Both the position numbers and the translations under genes were made by a program. A stretch of 64,000 bases of DNA from Streptomyces sp. NBC_00691 (GTDB lineage: Bacteria; Actinomycetota; Actinomycetes; Streptomycetales; Streptomycetaceae). Of this stretch, positions 61,662 to 64,000 are shown one piece after another. The notes below the pieces were generated by a model. It was given only the letters and a program-made list of their open reading frames with translations. It was not told where the DNA came from and made no database searches. Within the stretch, counting starts at the first letter, position 1; every line of letters starts with the position of its first letter. The DNA is taken from contig NZ_CP109007.1 of assembly GCF_036226665.1 (NCBI RefSeq), forward strand, positions 2,334,501 to 2,398,500, written 5' to 3'.

Positions 61662-63767
61662 TCAGGCGGTCGGGAGCGTGAGTGTGACGCTGGTCTGGAG
61701 CGGCTCGGGCGCGGTCCAGGCGGAGCGGGTCCCGGCGTACGGCGTGCCGAAGACCGCGGTGCCGAGGAGGAGGCGCTTGCGGGTGCCCTCGGGCACGGTG
61801 ACGGGCGCGGTAAGGCCGGCGGGGGCCTTCACGGTGACCGCGGTGCCGATGCGGTAGGCGGTGACCTTCCCGGTGGCGAGGGCCTGGTCCCAGGCGGCGC
61901 GGCGGGTCAGTTCGGTGCCGACGTCCCGCTGGGCCGGGTTGACCAGGGGCGCGCTGGGCGCGAACAGGCCACGGTAGTCGGCGAGCACCCGGTCGAGGAC
62001 GGGGTAGAGCAGGCGTTCCTCGGCGAGGTTCGACTGGTGCACGTAGTGCGGCCGGGGGTCGTTGCCGAGGACGTGGGAGAGGGCGGTGCGGGCTTCCTGC
62101 GGCACGATGTGGTCGGCGTAGCCGGTGGCCGTGGGGAGCGGGGCGGGCAGGCAGGTGGAGGCCGGGTTGGACTCGCAGATGCCGCTGCCGCCGTCGGCGC
62201 GGGAGGTGTAGATCCAGTTGTACTCGTCGGCCATCTCGGCGGCGGTGCCCACGTTGTAGTACACGTTCATGGGGTGGCGGGGCACGGTCTTCGCGGCGCC
62301 GGACGTGGTGCCGACCGCGCGCTGCTGCGGCTCGCGGGAGTTGTCGCTGCCGGTCCACTTGACGCCGTTGTCGGCGAGGGCGCCGGCCAGGTTCGGGTTG
62401 TCGACGGGCTGCTGGGGCAGGGTCCTGAGGCCGGAGTGCTCGCCGGTGACGAGTTCGGAGCGGTCGACGGAGATGCCCTTGCGGACGGCCCAGTCGTGGT
62501 TGTCGCGGATCTGGGCGGACAGCTCGGCGCGGCTGACCCAGAGGGTGTTGCCCTTGGTGTCCTTGGCGCACTGCCAGGGGACGACGGCGTTGTCCTGGAC
62601 GCAGCCGAGGAAGGGATGGGTGTACGTGTGGTTGATCCACCGGTACTGGGCGCGGTCGGCGACGAGCCGGTCGGTGAGCGGGTCGGAGCCGGCGTGCTCG
62701 GTCTTCCACTGCTCGCCCTGGCCGCCGTTGTAGACCATGTCGAGGGTGAAGCCGGAGGACTTCTGCCAGGCGGCGGCGTACTGGGCGTCGGCGACCGTCA
62801 TCCGGATGGGGTCGGCGCCCTCGCCGTCGTCGCCGACGCAGTCGAAGTCGCCGGGCGTGCAGTCGAGTCCCGTGTCCCAGCGGGCGTCGGGGGCGAAGAC
62901 GTCGTCGACGTGCACGGAGAGGTAGTTGCGGCTCTGGCCGAGGTGGACGCCCTGGGTGAGCCATTCGACGATGCCGCGGGCGAGGGCCCGGAACTGCCGC
63001 TGGTACTGGTTGTAGGCGAAGGTGACGACCAGTTCGCGGCGCCCGTCGGCGGTGTACTCGCCGACGAGGCTGGCCCGGCCGCCGCCGGGCGTTCCGTCGA
63101 CGGGTACGTCCACGTAGCTGGTGTAGCCGGCCCGGGGGCGGCCGGCGTAGCCGTAACTCTCGGCGATCGAGGGGTCGTTGTCCTCGAAGGTGAGCGACCC
63201 GGCCAGGTACTGGAAGGGGCCCGCCTTCCCGGCGGCGGTGATCCCGGCGGTGGTCCCGTCGAGGACGCCGGACCAGCCGCCCTCGTTGGTGTAGTCGAGC
63301 CCGACGCCGGGGTGCGACCAGGTGTAGGCGTCGACCTGCGGGATCCCGAAGGTCCGCTCGTACGTCTGGAGGGCGGTGCGCTCGGCGGAGTCGGTGCCGA
63401 AGGCGCTCTCGTGGGGCAGGACGACGCCCTGGTACTTGGCCCGGGGGCGGCCGTCGAGCGTGTCGCTGAGGAAGGCCGTGTCGAGCACCGGCCGGTTCGG
63501 GTCGTTCAGGTCGATCCTGCGGTACGGGACGCCGGAGCCCTTCAGCTCGGCGGTGATCGCCCCGACCGCGCTGCCGCCGTCGTCCACGACCAGGACGGTG
63601 AGGTCGACCCGGGGCGCGGGGGCCGCGAGGGCCTGCGCGGACGGGACGACGGTGGCGAGCAGCGCGGCGGCGGCGAGGGCCGCGACGCGGGCGGTACGGG
63701 GCGCGGTGCGGGCGCCGCCACGGGTGCGCGGAGTGCTTCTGGGCGTACGGATTCGGCCGGAGTCCAT
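61662..63767 (-). CDS. Agd3/PelA-like secreted polysaccharide deacetylase (CE18-type)
   Basis: This is a 701-residue secreted protein with a signal peptide (VAALAAAALLATVVPSAQA). A substrate-binding region (about 55-270) precedes a NodB-like catalytic domain. The metal Asp and base are in SVHVDDVF (His286, Asp288, Asp289) and the metal His pair in NHTYTHPF (His380, His384). The layout and the motif forms follow fungal Agd3 and the deacetylase half of bacterial PelA, which remove acetyl groups from aminosugar polymers. GGGGGA precedes the ATG. First gene of the operon. Confidence 0.85.
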   Translation of the reverse strand: MDSGRIRTPRSTPRTRGGARTAPRTARVAALAAAALLATVVPSAQALAAPAPRVDLTVLVVDDGGSAVGAITAELKGSGVPYRRIDLNDPNRPVLDTAFLSDTLDGRPRAKYQGVVLPHESAFGTDSAERTALQTYERTFGIPQVDAYTWSHPGVGLDYTNEGGWSGVLDGTTAGITAAGKAGPFQYLAGSLTFEDNDPSIAESYGYAGRPRAGYTSYVDVPVDGTPGGGRASLVGEYTADGRRELVVTFAYNQYQRQFRALARGIVEWLTQGVHLGQSRNYLSVHVDDVFAPDARWDTGLDCTPGDFDCVGDDGEGADPIRMTVADAQYAAAWQKSSGFTLDMVYNGGQGEQWKTEHAGSDPLTDRLVADRAQYRWINHTYTHPFLGCVQDNAVVPWQCAKDTKGNTLWVSRAELSAQIRDNHDWAVRKGISVDRSELVTGEHSGLRTLPQQPVDNPNLAGALADNGVKWTGSDNSREPQQRAVGTTSGAAKTVPRHPMNVYYNVGTAAEMADEYNWIYTSRADGGSGICESNPASTCLPAPLPTATGYADHIVPQEARTALSHVLGNDPRPHYVHQSNLAEERLLYPVLDRVLADYRGLFAPSAPLVNPAQRDVGTELTRRAAWDQALATGKVTAYRIGTAVTVKAPAGLTAPVTVPEGTRKRLLLGTAVFGTPYAGTRSAWTAPEPLQTSVTLTLPTA

Positions 63768-64000
63768 CAGGTGGTGTCCCCCCTCGGCAGGCCCCCGCGC
63801 ACCGGGGGGCCGGGGCGGCGAACCTGTGGAGATGATGCAGATGATGCGAAGACGAGTGGGTCGTCCTTGCGTGACTGAGGCGAGTGTGGACGAGCGCTCC
63901 GAGCCTGAACGGTAAACATGAAAGAGACACCACGGATGAGTGAATCAACGCCGCCGTGAGCGAACAGGGTGAGCGAGCGTAGGCTCGTTCTCGGCGCTCT
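63768..64000 (-). promoter_or_regulatory. Upstream region of the Pel-like operon
   Basis: A ribosome-binding GGGGGA precedes the ATG at 63767. Minus-strand TACCGT near 63914 and TTGATT near 63945 are weak promoter candidates without ideal spacing. No coding frame is convincing up to the window edge. Confidence 0.35.

Noticed and set aside
60076..63948. 1290-residue continuous frame suggesting a deacetylase-PelF fusion
   Set aside because: The part upstream of 61635 is in a different frame from the clear deacetylase and reads as Arg/Pro/His-rich noise. PelF has its own ATG.

Overview
The window is a piece of a Streptomyces chromosome. The evidence is very high G+C, GTG/TTG/CTG start codons, many 4-bp ATGA/GTGA gene overlaps, and a gene order recognisable from memory as the S. 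coelicolor SCO2120 to SCO2176 core region (macRS, glkA, pimB', trpD, qcrCAB, ctaCDEF, nadA, pspA, cobUT, cobS). No rRNA, tRNA, CRISPR array, prophage or transposase was seen. All functions are read from sequence and family knowledge; no database search was run.

Layout. 0-9 kb: a MacRS-type two-component system (regulator cut by the window edge), a PlsC-like acyltransferase, a hydrolase, glucose kinase with its SCO2127-like partner, an ArsA-like ATPase, an SRPBCC protein and a phosphoesterase. 9-15 kb: acyl-CoA ligase, a PimB'-like mannosyltransferase and two polytopic membrane proteins (GT87, DUF2079). 15-22 kb: a lipoprotein metallopeptidase, two tandem NlpC/P60 hydrolases, a NYN-domain protein, a zinc-ribbon protein, rhomboid protease and a stand-alone Lrp-type RAM protein. 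22-24 kb: a cysteine-desulfurase-like aminotransferase behind a SAM-IV riboswitch. 24-34.5 kb: trpD and the respiratory block ctaE-qcrC-qcrA-qcrB and ctaC-ctaD-ctaF (bcc-aa3 supercomplex), with an L,D-transpeptidase and a degenerate receiver protein between. 34.5-41.6 kb: a gene-free G-rich stretch, a desulfurase-TusA fusion, adenosine kinase, a large secreted or anchored protein, ErpA and quinolinate synthase. 41.6-48.2 kb: an RND pump, a NarL-type two-component system, and PspA/PspAA. 48.4-57.9 kb: DUF3043, a methyltransferase, an HtrA lipoprotein, split cobalamin genes (cobU fusion, cobT, cobS) and an MprF-like lysyltransferase pair. 58-63.8 kb: a four-gene minus-strand operon encoding a CE18/Agd3-like deacetylase, PelF-like glycosyltransferase, 12-TM PelG-like protein and a spherulin-4 (Sph3-like) glycosidase. 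This looks like a compact Pel-type exopolysaccharide system and is the most unusual part of the window.

How genes work together. The qcr and cta genes make the quinol-to-oxygen branch of respiration. ErpA can feed Fe-S cluster enzymes such as the divergently encoded NadA. CobU, CobT and CobS complete the lower ligand end of cobalamin synthesis. PspA/PspAA, HtrA, the NlpC/P60 enzymes, L,D-transpeptidase and the MprF-like protein form an envelope-maintenance theme. Several genes (at 4959, 7744, 9076, 12354, 35094, 48449, 49985, 53888, 57145) have a TANNNT -10 box 6-8 nt before the start codon and no Shine-Dalgarno sequence, so they are probably leaderless.
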